A stretch of 64,000 bases of DNA. It comes from Physella acuta. Taxonomy: Eukaryota; Mollusca; Gastropoda; Physidae. The position numbers and the translations under genes were made by a program. The DNA lies in the NCBI RefSeq assembly GCF_028476545.1, contig NW_026732362.1, positions 91,534 through 155,533 on the forward strand, written 5' to 3'. Shown here piece after piece: positions 22,560-34,436 of this stretch. The stretch's first letter is position 1. Each line of letters opens with the position of its first letter. The notes under the pieces were generated by a model. It did no database searches, was not told where the DNA came from, and saw nothing but the letters and a program-made list of their open reading frames with translations.

Positions 22560-22818
22560 TAAGACACGGATGAAGTAGAGTTCATTTATTTCAAGTTCCT
22601 CAACATACTAAGGGGAAGTGTATGTTTCTTGTGTAAGACTTTGGCCCGCTGGCATAATCTTTTCTCAACACAACACATGGGGCAGATGAAGTAGAGTTCA
22701 TTTATTTCAATGACCTCAAAATTCAAGTCGATAGTGTAGACAGTACTACACCTTAGTTTTCCTAACGAGAATCAGGTACCCATTAGAGCTGGGTGGACTC
22801 ATTGACGTTCTACTAACC
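22560..22818 (-). repeat. SINE copy, left part (split by hAT element)
   Basis: A fragment near 22567 (GATGAAGTAGAGTTCATTTA) is followed by a fuller copy from 22677, with ATCAGGTACCCATTAGAGCT and GGGTGGACTC. It stops at TACTAACC (22811-22818). The rest resumes at 24617 with GCTCGACCACTACG. Confidence 0.75.
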
Positions 22819-24616
22819 CACGGGTTCCCAACCTGGGGGTCGCGACCCCCCTGGGGGTCGCGAAGGTCTTTCTGGGGGGTCGCCAACTGGCATACTAAAC
22901 CTTAGTAATTTGAAACAAAACATAAATATTTAGAAGAATTTTTTGAAATTCGGCTTCATTAACATCACTGGAAATGTAATTGAGAAGAAACAAAGCGCAC
23001 TGTACAAAGTTGTTCTCAGTCACGAATCTATGAATTCTTCAAAACTAAACGGCATTTGAGACGAGTCATTCGGAACACACCAACAAATATATGGAGTTCT
23101 TTCGTCGGTAAGAAGCTAGTTGCAAACGTCAGAGACTTGATCGAACAGGAAGTTTTCACCAGCATTAGTGCAAGCATCAAATGAAGTCGCGATAGACAAT
23201 GCCAAGAAGCAAAAAAAAAAAAAAAAAAAAAAAAAACAATAGGAGAAAATCTCATCAAACGCTGCATGTACGTAAATGTTAAATAACACATTTTTTATCG
23301 AAATTAAACTTTCACCATTGTTTGCTTTTCAAGTTGATAAATCAACAGACGTGAGTTTGTGTTCGCAGTTGCTGGTCTGTGTCTATATTCATGCGGATGA
23401 TAGCAAAGAAGAGTTGCTCTTTTGTGAAGATAGCATGGGGAAAATAAATACCTTTTTTGAAATTGGATGATTAAAATGGGTTAGAACGGCTGTGGGGGTT
23501 TGTACGGATGGTGCGCCATCTATGTTTTGCTCAAAATCGGGCTTTCAGAAAACAGAAAAGACTTAGCTCCCTAACCACTGCCCTAACCAATCGACATCAA
23601 GATTCCATTGCTAGTACAAGTCGTAAATTATATAAAATCTGGAGCCTTCAATGAACTGAGCAAAAACATTAATATAGATCACGAGGTTCTGCTCTTCTAC
23701 ACTACAGTACGCTGGCTGTCAAACGAAATGTTGTAAATTGTGTTTTTGAATTGAAATCTGAATTCAAATTGTTCTTGGAAGTGCAAAGGAAACAAGACTT
23801 TTTGGTATACATAAAACGACATAGAGTGGTTGGAGAGAGTATCATACCTAGCAGATATGTTCGAACATCAAGATAAGCTTAACCTGAAGCTTCAGGAAAA
23901 ATGAACGAATATTACAACTTTCCATGATAATCTCGGGGCATTTTTATCAAAGCTGCAAAATCGATAAAGAAAATAAATCTTGGAAATATTGTAAATTTGA
24001 TAAACTCTGCGGTGTGGTAGTTGAATCTAATTGTGAGATAATTAAAATTTTGAAAGAAGCAATTTCTGGGCATCTTGAATCTCTTGAAAACGAACTGCAT
24101 CGCTATTTCTCTGAGCTGAAAAAAGAAGAATCCGCATTTACACATTACCCATTCTCTTCTTCCCTTGATGTTGCCACCATTCCCGATGAATTACAAGATT
24201 AATTCTTTGATTTGCAGAATGATTTCGAGTAAGATGAAAAACTGCAGACACAATTTTGGTGTAGTATTCACCATTCATACCCAAACGTAAAATTGATTGA
24301 CTTTTCGAGAATATATTTTTAACACATTCTTCGATTAAAAACAAAATTAAGATAATTATAATGACATAGGTTGGCGTTAACATAAAAATTTTAAAATTAA
24401 AAACTTAACCACGAAGGTTTAGTGAATAGTATGTAATTTTACTCATGCTATTAAAATAGTTATCAAGAGTAGTTCATATTGAAAATCTAATATACAATCT
24501 TATTTTAGTGCTTATTAATTTCCATACTAATTTCGGCTTTTTAATTCTATGGGGGTCGCGGGTCACTTACTTTTTATAAAAGGGGGTTGCCACTCAAAAA
24601 AGGTTGGGAACCACTG
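22819..24616 (+). mobile_element. hAT transposon (ZBED-like), decayed
   Basis: 1,798 bp with inverted ends (CACGGGTTCCCAACC at left, GGTTGGGAACCACTG at right) and a perfect 8-bp duplication TACTAACC at 22811-22818 and 24617-24624. Next to the ends are the GGGGGTCGCG-type subterminal repeats typical of animal hAT-Charlie elements. It sits inside a SINE, so it is younger than that SINE copy. Confidence 0.95.
22975..24235 (+). pseudogene. hAT transposase remnant
   Basis: Scattered plus-strand readings match ZBED5-like transposases in order: YEFFKTKRHLRRVI, then SPLFAFQVDKSTDVSLCSQL with EELLFCEDSM, then VGVCTDGAPSMF, then IKSGAFNELSKNINIDHEVL with TVRWLS, then SEFKLFLEVQ, then LGAFLSKLQN. Several stops and frame changes, plus an A-tract near 23212-23236, show it is dead. 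DDE catalysis and zinc-finger DNA binding would have moved the element. Most helical RNase-H-like landmarks are still visible. Confidence 0.88.
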
Positions 24617-24660
24617 TACTAACCAGAACTATTGCTCGACCACTACGTCCCTGTTTGATG
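24617..24660 (-). repeat. SINE copy, right part
   Basis: After the duplicated TACTAACC, CAGAACTATTGCTCGACCAC gives the end of the tRNA-like head of the split SINE. Confidence 0.7.
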
Positions 24661-25290
24661 CAACGTTTTATCTTCAACATAAAACAAATAAGCAAAATCA
24701 ATATTTAATGGCAATCTAGCGTTAGTTATGTTCACTAGTTTATTTTTATTTATTTATTTTTTTAACAATTATCTATAATACAACTTTAAATTCGAAAACA
24801 GAAAATAAATCACATTATCCTTTACTTAAATTTAACAATGAAATACGTATCCCGTCAATATGTGAAAAGGCAAGCTCTTATGATTTTATTTACCTATATT
24901 TTCTGTGAATTTATGCTGGTTTGTTAAAAAAAAAATATTTAACCGTCTTTTATTTTAAATCTTTTATTTACCTATTTTAGTTTCTCGTGTAAACAGTAAA
25001 CAGGAATTATTGTAATCCTGCCTGAATAATTAACATATATTTTGATAGTGTTCGCCGCTTTAAGTCTCCATACTTCTTTTACTGTAGTAGTATGACAAGT
25101 CTAAATCGAGACTTTGAAAAAAATCGTAACGTTTCACAAACTTTACCGCGAAAACCTGCGTACGTTTGAAAGGTAAGGCCACCCCCTCCCAGTGTATTAC
25201 TGTTCAAGGGCTCCCGGCTGATGTGTTACGCCACTGATGCTATCATGTATATATCCGCTTTAATACTAGAACAACATGAGGAGAGCTCAA
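24661..25290. other. Gene-free interval
   Basis: AT-rich. The only recognisable item is a MITE end near 25150-25240 (GGCCACCCCCTCCC, then GTGTTACGCCACTGATG). Confidence 0.45.
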
Positions 25291-25294
25291 CAAC

Positions 25295-25750
25295 ACAATA
25301 ACAAAATGACACAATGTCACAATCATTCCTGACACACTTAATCCTGACACAATCATTACTGACTGACACATGCATTCATGAATGACACAATCATTCCAGA
25401 CTGACACGATCATTCCTGACTGACACAATCATTCCTGACTGACACAATCATTCCTGACTGACACAATCATTCCTGACTGACACAATCGTTCCAGGCTGTC
25501 ACAATCATTACTGGCTGCCACCATTATTTATGACACACTCATTACTGACACAATCTTTCCTGACTGACACATTCTTTCCTGACTGACACAATCTTTCCTG
25601 CCTGACACAATCATTACTGACTGACACATGCATTCTTGAAAGACACAATCATTCTTGATTGACACAATCATTTCTGTTTGGCACAATCATTCCTGACTGA
25701 GACAATTATTTCTGACACAGGCATTCCTGGCTGACACAATCATCCCTGTC
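25295..25750. repeat. Minisatellite, about 19-20 bp unit
   Basis: More than twenty degenerate copies of GACACAATCATTCCTGACT. Confidence 0.92.
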
Positions 25751-25924
25751 TCTATTGTCTGTTTGTCATCAACTCAACACATCATTTAAAGACTACCAGC
25801 AAACATGCAACTACACCACGTTTCATCTGTTTACCCACACAGTAACACATCACATAAATACACATTCGCTGAACTACACACCTTAACAAATTCTGATACA
25901 TACACTGCACACCTATACATCAAC

Positions 25925-26545
25925 AGGACATTTTGCACATAAATACGTTCAGCACAAAGACACATTCACACAAATACACATTCACACAAAGACACATTCA
26001 CACAAATACACTTCAACATAACTACACATTCACACAAATACACTTTAACACAACTACACATTCACATAACTACACATTCACACAAATACACTTTAACGCA
26101 AATACACATTCACACAAATACATTTTGACACAACTACACATTCACACAAATACACATTCACACAATTACACATCAATACAACTACACATTTGCACAATTA
26201 CTAATTTTGACAACTACACAATCAAACAAATATACATTCACACATCTACATATCAACACAACTAAATACAATCACAACTGCACATTCCCACAATTACAAC
26301 TTTGCACAACTACTCACTTACACTACTACACATCAACACGAAAACACATTCACACAACATCTCATCCACACCACACCTCCATACAACAACTCAACCCCAA
26401 CAACACATCAACACTAATGCTCCCCACAGAAATACACATCCACACTTCATACCCCCACACAACTACTCTCCCACAATACTATATAATCACACAACAACAT
26501 CAATTCCCCACACACAAATCATCTACCCCGCACATCTAATCAACA
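25925..26545. repeat. Degenerate CA-rich tandem repeat, about 16-18 bp unit
   Basis: Units like ACACATTCACACAAAT and CACTTTAACACAACT decay rightwards. Thr/His-rich ORFs across it are compositional. Confidence 0.88.
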
Positions 26546-26914
26546 CACTCACTGTCTACAACCCCTGCCTTCGCCAACCATCATGTCTCGACTACACGTT
26601 TTCACCACAATAAACGTCACATTCATTGTTATATACCTCGCTATACAGCCACGCTTGCCCTACCTGTAATATAATGCTACTGCTTGTAGCAATACGTGAC
26701 GAAATAAAGTATATTTCTACATTATACTTTTAATGAAAAGTATACTTTAAAGTGCCGGATTCTGCGTGATTTCTCAATAATAAAAAAATTACTTTTTTTA
26801 AAAGAATTTCCAGAAACAAGTCGTCTTTAAGATAAGGTACCTAGAAACGTAACTTGTCTGATGTCGATTTTGTGGAGTTTAAATTGTGGTGTCACGATTT
26901 CAACAGCTACTGTC

Positions 26915-26977
26915 TATATAAACCAGTTTGGTGGACATAATCAGACATCTTCAGCTATAGGAAAACTGCAAGTAAGT
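26915..26977 (+). promoter_or_regulatory. HSAG4 TATA box, non-coding exon 1 and splice donor
   Basis: TATATAAA at 26915-26922, start expected near 26946, exon end 26971 (AAACTGCAA) and donor GTAAGT. Confidence 0.8.
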
Positions 26978-27194
26978 TGGAGGATTTTTATATTTTTTAA
27001 CGAGTGTTTAAAGTAATTTTTTTGCAACCGCTTATCATTTTAATGTGAGTAGTACTAGTAAGTGTTAAGCTAATTCTAGTGTTAGTGTTACATTTTCGTG
27101 TTCATTTTTTACCAGCTTATTTCGCTTATATAATAATAGAACTTTTCAGTAGGCAGTTAAGAAAAATTACGTTCCATTTTTAAACCTCAAGGTC

Positions 27195-27332
27195 GATAGG
27201 GACAAGTGAAGTAGAGTTTAATGGTATCATAGACATATGTGACATAGACATATAAAGGGATAGTGTGGTCAGCACTAAACCCAGCCGCCATTACTTTCCC
27301 TAACGTGAGTTAGGTAACCACCATAGCTTGAC
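27195..27332 (-). repeat. SINE copy, partial, in HSAG4 intron
   Basis: GTGAAGTAGAGTTTAATGGT, GATAGTGTGGTCAGCACTAA, CAGCCGCCATTACTTTCCC and GTGAGTTAGGTAACC. The head is missing. Confidence 0.75.
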
Positions 27333-27868
27333 TATAGGCAGCACTAAAGAATGATCATGTGAGTTATATTTAGAACACGGATACAGTATACACTTATTAA
27401 TAGAGTAGCCTATACATGCATATGTTATGAATGTTATAGGTCTATGGAATAAATAGAAGGGCTAAATACAATCAGCTTCTATAAGAAACGGATTCGGTTT
27501 CTAGGATAGTTATCTTAAATATGTTTTTATTTTCTATCGAAACTAACATTAAATGTAAATATACATCTAATATAGGCATTCTTTATCAGTGTTTTAACGA
27601 ATATTTTCCTCATACAATATACGTATATATTTGTAGTATTTATATTTTTGTAATTATTCTATTATCTCTGAGATAATGTTTAAAAATAGTATTTGAAGGC
27701 AGGCAGTTGTTAGAAAATAGTAGTACCATGACAAACGCCTCTTACAAGAGAGTTCCCAACTACTAGATCTAATCTTATACACCCACTGTCGTTATAATAA
27801 TTTAATTTTTATTCGTTAACATTGCATTTTAGTGACACGCGTATTTTGTGCATTCCCCAGTTGCAGAA

Positions 27869-28087
27869 ATGGCGTCTTCAAGACGACTGACAACCTTGCT
27901 TGTACTTCTAGTCACGGTGTGTGTATTGATTGACGTGGCCGTCTGCTCCTCCAGTAGTAGCAGCAGCAGTAGCAGCAAGAGCAGTAGCAGCAGTAGCAGC
28001 TGCTGCGAGAGCTCAGACAGCGGGGAAGAAGAGCTGCTACTCGCTATGCTGTTGGCACAGGCTGCAGCAGCCGCCGCGGCCGGTTAA
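27869..28087 (+). CDS. HSAG4: secreted Ser-rich peptide lacking His
   Basis: 72 residues. I take the ATG at 27869, 8 nt after the acceptor ATTCCCCAG, because it gives the family's leader length. An upstream in-frame ATG at 27848 lies in the intron. The leader (MASSRRLTTLLVLLVTVCVL, Asp 22, ending VC) has 26 residues. The mature part is almost pure Ser with one Lys, then CCESSDSGEEELLLAMLLAQ and an Ala run ending in Gly. It is the only member with no His at all and with two adjacent Cys. So the leader, Cys region and tail are the constant parts, and the His block is an optional module. The stop is followed by TTCCCCTGATG, as in relatives, and AATAAAAA lies near 28197. Confidence 0.85.
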   Translation: MASSRRLTTLLVLLVTVCVLIDVAVCSSSSSSSSSSKSSSSSSSCCESSDSGEEELLLAMLLAQAAAAAAAG

Positions 28088-28745
28088 TTCCCCTGATGAG
28101 CTGGAAACAAAATAGAGTTGCCGCCCTTGTTATAAAAAATTATATTGATAAAAGTATGTTGTTCTTTGTTATGGTATTGTTACACAATGTTTTCAAAATA
28201 AAAATTCTACGATTGATAATTTCGATCAAATATTCATCATGAAATGCTAATAAAACTCTCATTTATACTTCAATTAAGCGTTTAACATCTTTTTTTGCTA
28301 TACTGGTTTTTACATTTGTCCCATTCGGGCAAGTGTCCATTACGGCATTTGTCGTAGACACAAATGGGTCAATATATGTACATGATGTAACCATAAACAC
28401 AACCACATATATAAATAAAACGTAAATAATGTGTAATATTAACACATCAAAAAACAAACTTACATGATCAAACATTAAATTATTTGTCTCAAATGGCGTA
28501 AAGAGAAACCCATAGCAATTTTAAAAAGTATTATTTTGCTTTAGTAATTATGTTATTTTACATGAGACAGTCACGTTATGACTATAATACAGCAACTGGA
28601 CTAAATAATTAGCTAAGTAAGTAAATCAGCACCGCTCAGCTATAAGCAACACGTGAAGTGTGTACATCAGTATTGTGACACATCACGACCTAACTCCATG
28701 TTGTATGTGTAAAGGTGAAACACGTTTATCTAGTCAATCACTTAC

Positions 28746-28862
28746 GTTCTGTGTACATATCTCTCTTAACAGCATCAATTAATTCTTCTAATAAATAATT
28801 GTAGTTAAACCATGAGGTCTTGTCTTTTAAGTTGAAATCGTAACCACAGTAAAAATAATGAG
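28746..28862 (-). other. Candidate unassigned coding exon
   Basis: On the minus strand a 117-nt segment between an AATTGTAG acceptor and a GTAAGTGA donor stays open. It reads HYFYCGYDFNLKDKTSWFNY followed by NYLLEELIDAVKRDMYTE. The residue mix looks protein-like rather than random AT-rich translation. I found no partner exon, and I do not recognise a family. A second weak candidate, reading CTYIDPFVSTTNAVMDTCPN, lies at about 28290-28400 on the same strand. Confidence 0.25.
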
Positions 28863-29812
28863 CTACAATTCGTGTTCGCGAAAAACATACAATGTATTGT
28901 TTTCTTATATAAATACAGTTACATTTAAAAGAAATCAACACAATAGTGCATGAATTATCAACGTTTATTTTTTTATAGCAGCAATTCTACATTCTCCAAT
29001 AATCGCAATTTTTACATTTATATAATTTAAAAACTCAAAATAGTTTTTGAAGATAAAGCATACATGAAACATTCCTTATGCATCAAACATTAATTTTAAT
29101 TTGTTTTTAAATGTACGTTAATTAGATTTATACAATATTGGCTTTTGGGAGCAATTTATGGTATTTATTATAATTTTTAAACATACATTTAATAATGGCC
29201 GCCAAATACAGCTCTCTAGAGTTTTCTGGATGTGTATTTACATGAAGCTAAGATAATGTTATCAAACGTTCATTGGTATGAGTACGAATTTATGTTTTGT
29301 ATGAGTATGACCAATAATTCGTATATACATAAAACGCTGTTTGGTATGTTTTATGCAATGCTTATGGACTTACAGCAATGATAATAGTTCAATGAAAAAA
29401 TGGCTGGTATCGGTGTGTGCATAATGCACAGGTTTTTTAAATATCTGGCTTAAAGATTTGAAACAATGATTGGTTCAATATTTTACAGATTTATTGTGAT
29501 CAATAATTATCGATCTAAAACATATAGTATATTTAATGCACTTTTTACTCAATAGCCGTGTAACTGATTTTGGATTAAAATTGGATGACAATTATTGTCT
29601 AGTACAACCAATGGTACAGTTTTTTGTGTGATGATTACAGACAGTAATTATAAATGCGTTTAAAACAATGATTTTGATCTATGTCTGGTGTTTTGCATAG
29701 ATCGAAAATTATCATCTATATAAAGCAGCTAATGGTAAATGTTACGAAGAAGATCTTTGTTTTGACATGAATGATGGTAGCCGAGTTGTAAACATGGTAT
29801 AGTACAACAATC
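28863..29812. other. Gene-free AT-rich interval
   Basis: No supported gene or repeat family. Confidence 0.4.
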
Positions 29813-29813
29813 A

Positions 29814-29814
<1 letters not shown>

Positions 29815-29862
<48 letters not shown>
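29815..29862. repeat. (TTA)n microsatellite
   Basis: Sixteen TTA repeats. Confidence 0.97.
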
Positions 29863-29863
<1 letters not shown>

Positions 29864-29889
29864 GAATTATGTGCAGCTGTGGCGAGATT

Positions 29890-31450
29890 CAGTAGTATGA
29901 CAGTAGAGAATGTAGTACAATCGTGTAAAGTAATGTACCAATTATTAAAGTGATGAATGAAGTCAATGGTTTCGAATGGCTCTGTATAATGTTTAGAGAA
30001 TTATTGACAACTATGATAAAAGTGATAATTGGAATAAAATAGTTGCTCTCAGCTAGCGATGATTGTGAAATGCTTTTGCAATGATTGAAGTAATGATTGT
30101 GGCGATGATTAAAGTTTACCAGTTGCTGCAAACGAGCGGATATATGTGAAAGGTCTTGGATACATGATTGAAGCAATTATTGAATTCAATGTTTAAAGTA
30201 ATGGTTGGAGTCAACGATTGACGTAATGATTGGGGTTAAGCTATTGATGATTGTGAATTGCTTGGAGCAGTGATTAAAGCAATGATGTAAGTGATGATTC
30301 AAGTTAACCAGTTGTGAGCCTAAGTTGATTGTGAAAGACTTGTAGCGAGGATTAGTGCAATGATTGTAGCTATGATTAAAGTTTACCAGTTCCTTCTGTT
30401 GGCTAGCTCTGAACGAAAAAGCATGGGTAAAGATTGAAGGAATGATCGGAGTTAAGATATTAATGATTGTGAATTGCTTGGGGCAATGATTGAAGCAATG
30501 GTGGAAACGATGATTATAGTTTAACAGCTGCTGTTAGCTAGCGATGATTGTTTAATGCTTGGAGCAATGATTGAGCATGAAGTTACCATGTAGATGAACG
30601 ATGAATGTAAAAGGGCATGGATAAGTGATTGAAGTGATTGATAAGTTGATTGAAACGTTGATTGACGCGATGATTGAAGAGGTGGTCGTAGCTAACCAGC
30701 TGACGTCAATTAACAATGATAGTAAAATACTTTGTGCAATGATTGAAACAATGATTGTGAAAGGCTTCTTGTAGTGATGTGAGCAATGGTGCAAGCGAAG
30801 TTTGGAATCAACAAGTTGCTGTCGATTGACAATACATGTAAAGCCGCTTAGAAAATATTTGAAGCATTGATTAAAATGGATAATGAAAGCAATACTACAA
30901 GTAATGATTGGAGCAATGAATGAAGGTATGTTAGAAGCGATGTTTGATGTAGATGATTGAAACAATGATTGAGGTCATGATTGGAGTTAACAAGCACTTT
31001 CAACTAACGATGCATGCAAATGGGCTTGTAAGCTTAATTAAGGCAACGATCAAAGTATATGATTGAAGGAATGATTGAAGTTATGATAGGTGTTAGCCAG
31101 CATCTATCAACTGATGATGAACGTAAATGGGTTTGTAAATATGATTGAAGCAATGATTGGAGTCGATGGTTGAATCAATGATTGAAGTGATGCATGGAGT
31201 CAATGATTGAAACAGTTATTGGAATCGATGATTGAAGCGCTGATTGAAGAGATGATTAAATCAATGCTTGAAGCAATGATTTGAGTGAATGATCGGAGCG
31301 ATTATTGATGCGATGGTTAAAGCAATGATCGAAGCAATGATTGAAGCGATGATTGGAGTCGATGAATGAAGCGACGATTGACGCAATGATTGAAGCAATG
31401 AATGAATTCAATGATTGATGCGATGATTGAAACGATGATTGAAGCGATGA
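29890..31450. repeat. GATTGAAGCAATGATTG minisatellite downstream of HSAG5
   Basis: A degenerate array built on about 12-13 bp half-units (GATGATTGAAGC, AATGATTGGAGTC) that form a 25-bp unit. It becomes more regular towards the gene and touches the HSAG5 stop codon. At intervals of roughly 100-200 bp it contains decayed blocks like GTTAACCAGCTGCTG, then CTAGCGATGATTG. These resemble the HSAG coding end plus flank. The same array lies beside HSAG6 at 39540-40646. Confidence 0.9.
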
Positions 31451-31456
31451 TTGGAG

Positions 31457-31753
31457 TTAGCCAGCTGCGGCCTGCTGTTGAGCGAGCAGCATGGCAAGCA
31501 ACAGCTCCTTCTCACCGCTCCCACTCCCAGAGCTGCAGCTGCTACTACTGCTGGAGCTGCTATGGTGATGGCTGTGGTGGTGGTGGCTGTGGCTGTGGCT
31601 GTGTTTATGGCTGTGGCTGTGCTTGTGTGAGGCGGACACCTTGTGATGGTGATGGTGGTGATGGTGGTGGGAGTGTCCAGTAGCCAGGTCCATCACTAGG
31701 AGTACAGTGGTCAAGATGGTAAACACAACCACAACTCTGCGAGAAGGTGCCAT
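31457..31753 (-). CDS. HSAG5: secreted His-rich peptide
   Basis: 98 residues, starting one base after the acceptor TTAACTTCCAG. The leader is MAPSRRVVVVFTILTTVLLV plus MDLATG (26 residues, Asp 22). The mature part opens HS, then nine His, KVSASHKHSHSHKHSHSHS, further His, eight Ser with one Cys, a Ser/Gly spacer and GEKELLLAMLLAQQQAAAG. It is nearly identical to HSAG6 (two leader-core changes, one at the leader end and one in the tail), so the pair arose by recent segmental duplication. The shared block includes the 3' minisatellite and promoter. Unlike relatives, the stop runs straight into the minisatellite (CTCCAATCATCG), so the transcript's 3' UTR would be repeat-derived. Confidence 0.87.
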   Translation of the reverse strand: MAPSRRVVVVFTILTTVLLVMDLATGHSHHHHHHHHHKVSASHKHSHSHKHSHSHSHHHHSHHHSSSSSSSSCSSGSGSGEKELLLAMLLAQQQAAAG

Positions 31754-31754
31754 T

Positions 31755-34436
31755 CTGGAAGTTAAAAACAGAATCGGCGTTAACAATTTTGACGTGCATA
31801 CTTTTTGACAAGATTAAGCGTTTCAAATAAAAACACTATACTATTTAAAATGATGTAACCATGCCGCTATTACTTTCAATCAAGAAGTTGAATTACCGTT
31901 TACTCGTCAATTTCACCAAGGAATAAATAAGCTTTATATTAACTGTCGTTTAAGACTTGTTCATTAAATGTGTCGTCAGCTCAAAGCGCTGAATTCTTCG
32001 TTTTATACAACTCACGTTCATTGTGTAATCTAAGCTGGGTGAACTCATGGGGGGGGGGGGGGGCAGCTCATAGACAAGAACATATGAAACGAGATCCCAA
32101 AATTTTGGTCCGCTATCGAAATCAAATAGGCTACCACTCGACCATATCATCTTACTTTAAATTGTGTTCATACTATTCATACGGATTTTGTTGTAATTGG
32201 TATAACAGAGGGCTTATTTTAATTAAACAAGGACTTCATTAATTTACTCGGTCAAAAAAAAAACAGGCCGGCATCTACAATATTTATTAAAGAAAAAAAA
32301 ACTTGTTGACTCGAAAAGATGATAAACGATTTGGGAAAACTTAAAAAATCAGCCAAAAACAAAATGCAGGTCGGTAAATTCGGTTCCATATAAAGGGAGA
32401 CAACTACAAAACTATTTCCAACCGTTTTAAAACTATATACTGATGTATAAATAACGCATAACAAAACATGTATAATAAAGTTTAATATAGCATAATAGTT
32501 ATCATATAAAATTGAATAAACAGTATTTCGTACAACTTTTAAAAATTTAATATATTTCAATTAATATTAACACTGCATGTTTACAAAAAAAATTTCAATT
32601 AAACAGTATTTTCTATCGATTTAAAAAATAAAAAACGTTGCTATTAAATATTGTTACTGCAACTTCCAAATGATTTTTCTTTTAATTTCTAAATTATTGT
32701 TAACAAATCGCACACACAGCAATCTGTCCGTCAAACCCTCCCCTCCCTCCTCCCTCCCCCCCCCCCCACCCACACACACTATAAATGGTAACACCTCAGC
32801 AGTCAGATAACACAGCACATATTTTGACGCTTGGCTTGCCTTAAAAACACGCAGACACCCTCTCCACGCCTCGTCAGACACATCTACCCACTCCCCCCTC
32901 TCCCCCTCTATCCACTTACCCTCAGACATGAAAACACCACTTTCCCTTTAACTATTCCAACGACCCCACCACCCACCCCAACATCAATTTCGAATATCTA
33001 TTCATTTACTTATTTAAAGTTCTAAATCTTGTTTCTTTCCCCTCATCTTTCACACAGCAACCTTTTGAAAACTCAATGTGACCAGTACATAAATAAACAC
33101 TCTTTTAACTAGTCAACTTAATTTGTTTCCCTACATAGAAAATGCTTCACTGTCCCATTGACCCTCTCTGAAAAATTTCCATTCCTCTCCCCACCCAGAC
33201 TTCTGACACTTTTATTTGACCTTCACCCCTTTTACTGTCATCCTTTGTAATTTTTTTTTTTATAATCATATACATGACATCATGTAAATATTCATTATGT
33301 ACATGTTCAAAACCTTTCGTTTTCATTTGAAACTATGTAAAAAAATTGATGTTGATGTACTTGTTTTAATTGCAAATAAAAGTATTAAAAAAAAATTGTT
33401 AACAAAATTTCTTCATTTTAATAAGGGCATAGAGTTCATTAAAAATGTATTAACTACTATACAAAAGGTATTGAAATAAAACAATTGAAACTAAGTTTTC
33501 ATACCACGAACAAACTTCCGATATCATGAAAAGTTGCATTCCACCGTCTAATCTAAATCAAACTAATATCATTGTGTACATTTAAATAGGAAACTGATTA
33601 TCCGTCACCCATTCCAGGTATTCATGCTCGATTCTCTGCCCTCCCGACTCATCTAAATTCATATATAACTAGCCGTCGGTACCCGTTACACGTGAATTAT
33701 AGACATATATATTTTAATGTTATACTTGTTTGACAAAAATGTTTTATAAAAAAGTTATTGGTCAAAACGCTATGTTGAACGATATTAGTGACAAAGCAAA
33801 GAAATAATTAAATAGCTAAAAAATCCGACACATTTTAAATAACATACTACCAATACTTATTAGAAACATTAAAACCAAATTATATACATTATTAGTGACA
33901 AGGAAATTATACGCTAGAAATACTCCATGTTTGAGGAATTTAGAAAAAAAAATTCTTTCAAGAATGCAACATAGCAAAGTGCCGACAATACTGTAAATGG
34001 CCTTAAGTACGTAGCGTATATAATTGTCTTTTTGTGACAAATGGTGAACCTAGTAAGACAGACAATATAATTGAACAATTGCTAAATAATTTGGTAACAT
34101 AAAGGGAGATAACAACATAATTATTGTCTAGCGATTACTTTATTAGCATGTTTGTTTACAACAGTGAACTGCTTGTTGCGGACGGCTAGTTTCTTCTGAC
34201 GTTAAATAAAGCAAGTTTGTTTTAATATCTTACTTTCAATGCATTAACAGCGTATTATTTTAAAAATTGTTATATTCGTTTTGTTAACAATAATAATATG
34301 AATTAAAATTGTAAAGCATAATTAGTAATAGTGTGATGTTATTGCGTTAATTTTAAAGGTTTGTTTATCTAGCATTTTATATTTCGAAACCCTATGGCCT
34401 ATGCAAAATTTAGGCGGTATACACAAATGTATAGGC
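31755..34436 (-). other. HSAG5 intron 1 (part)
   Basis: AT-rich. It contains a G run at 32050-32064, a C-rich stretch at 32740-32780 with CACA repeats, and ATAACTAGCCGTCGGTACCC at about 33667, which looks like the edge of an old transposon. No exon seen. Confidence 0.45.

Noticed and set aside
25933-26613. Thr/His-rich ORFs that superficially resemble the His-rich peptides
   Set aside because: They derive from ACACATTCACACAAAT-type tandem repeats, and lack a signal peptide, the Cys and the AAAG tail.
27848-27868. Upstream in-frame ATG for HSAG4, and similar upstream starts for HSAG5-9
   Set aside because: They fall before or across the predicted splice acceptor, and would lengthen the otherwise constant 26-residue leader.
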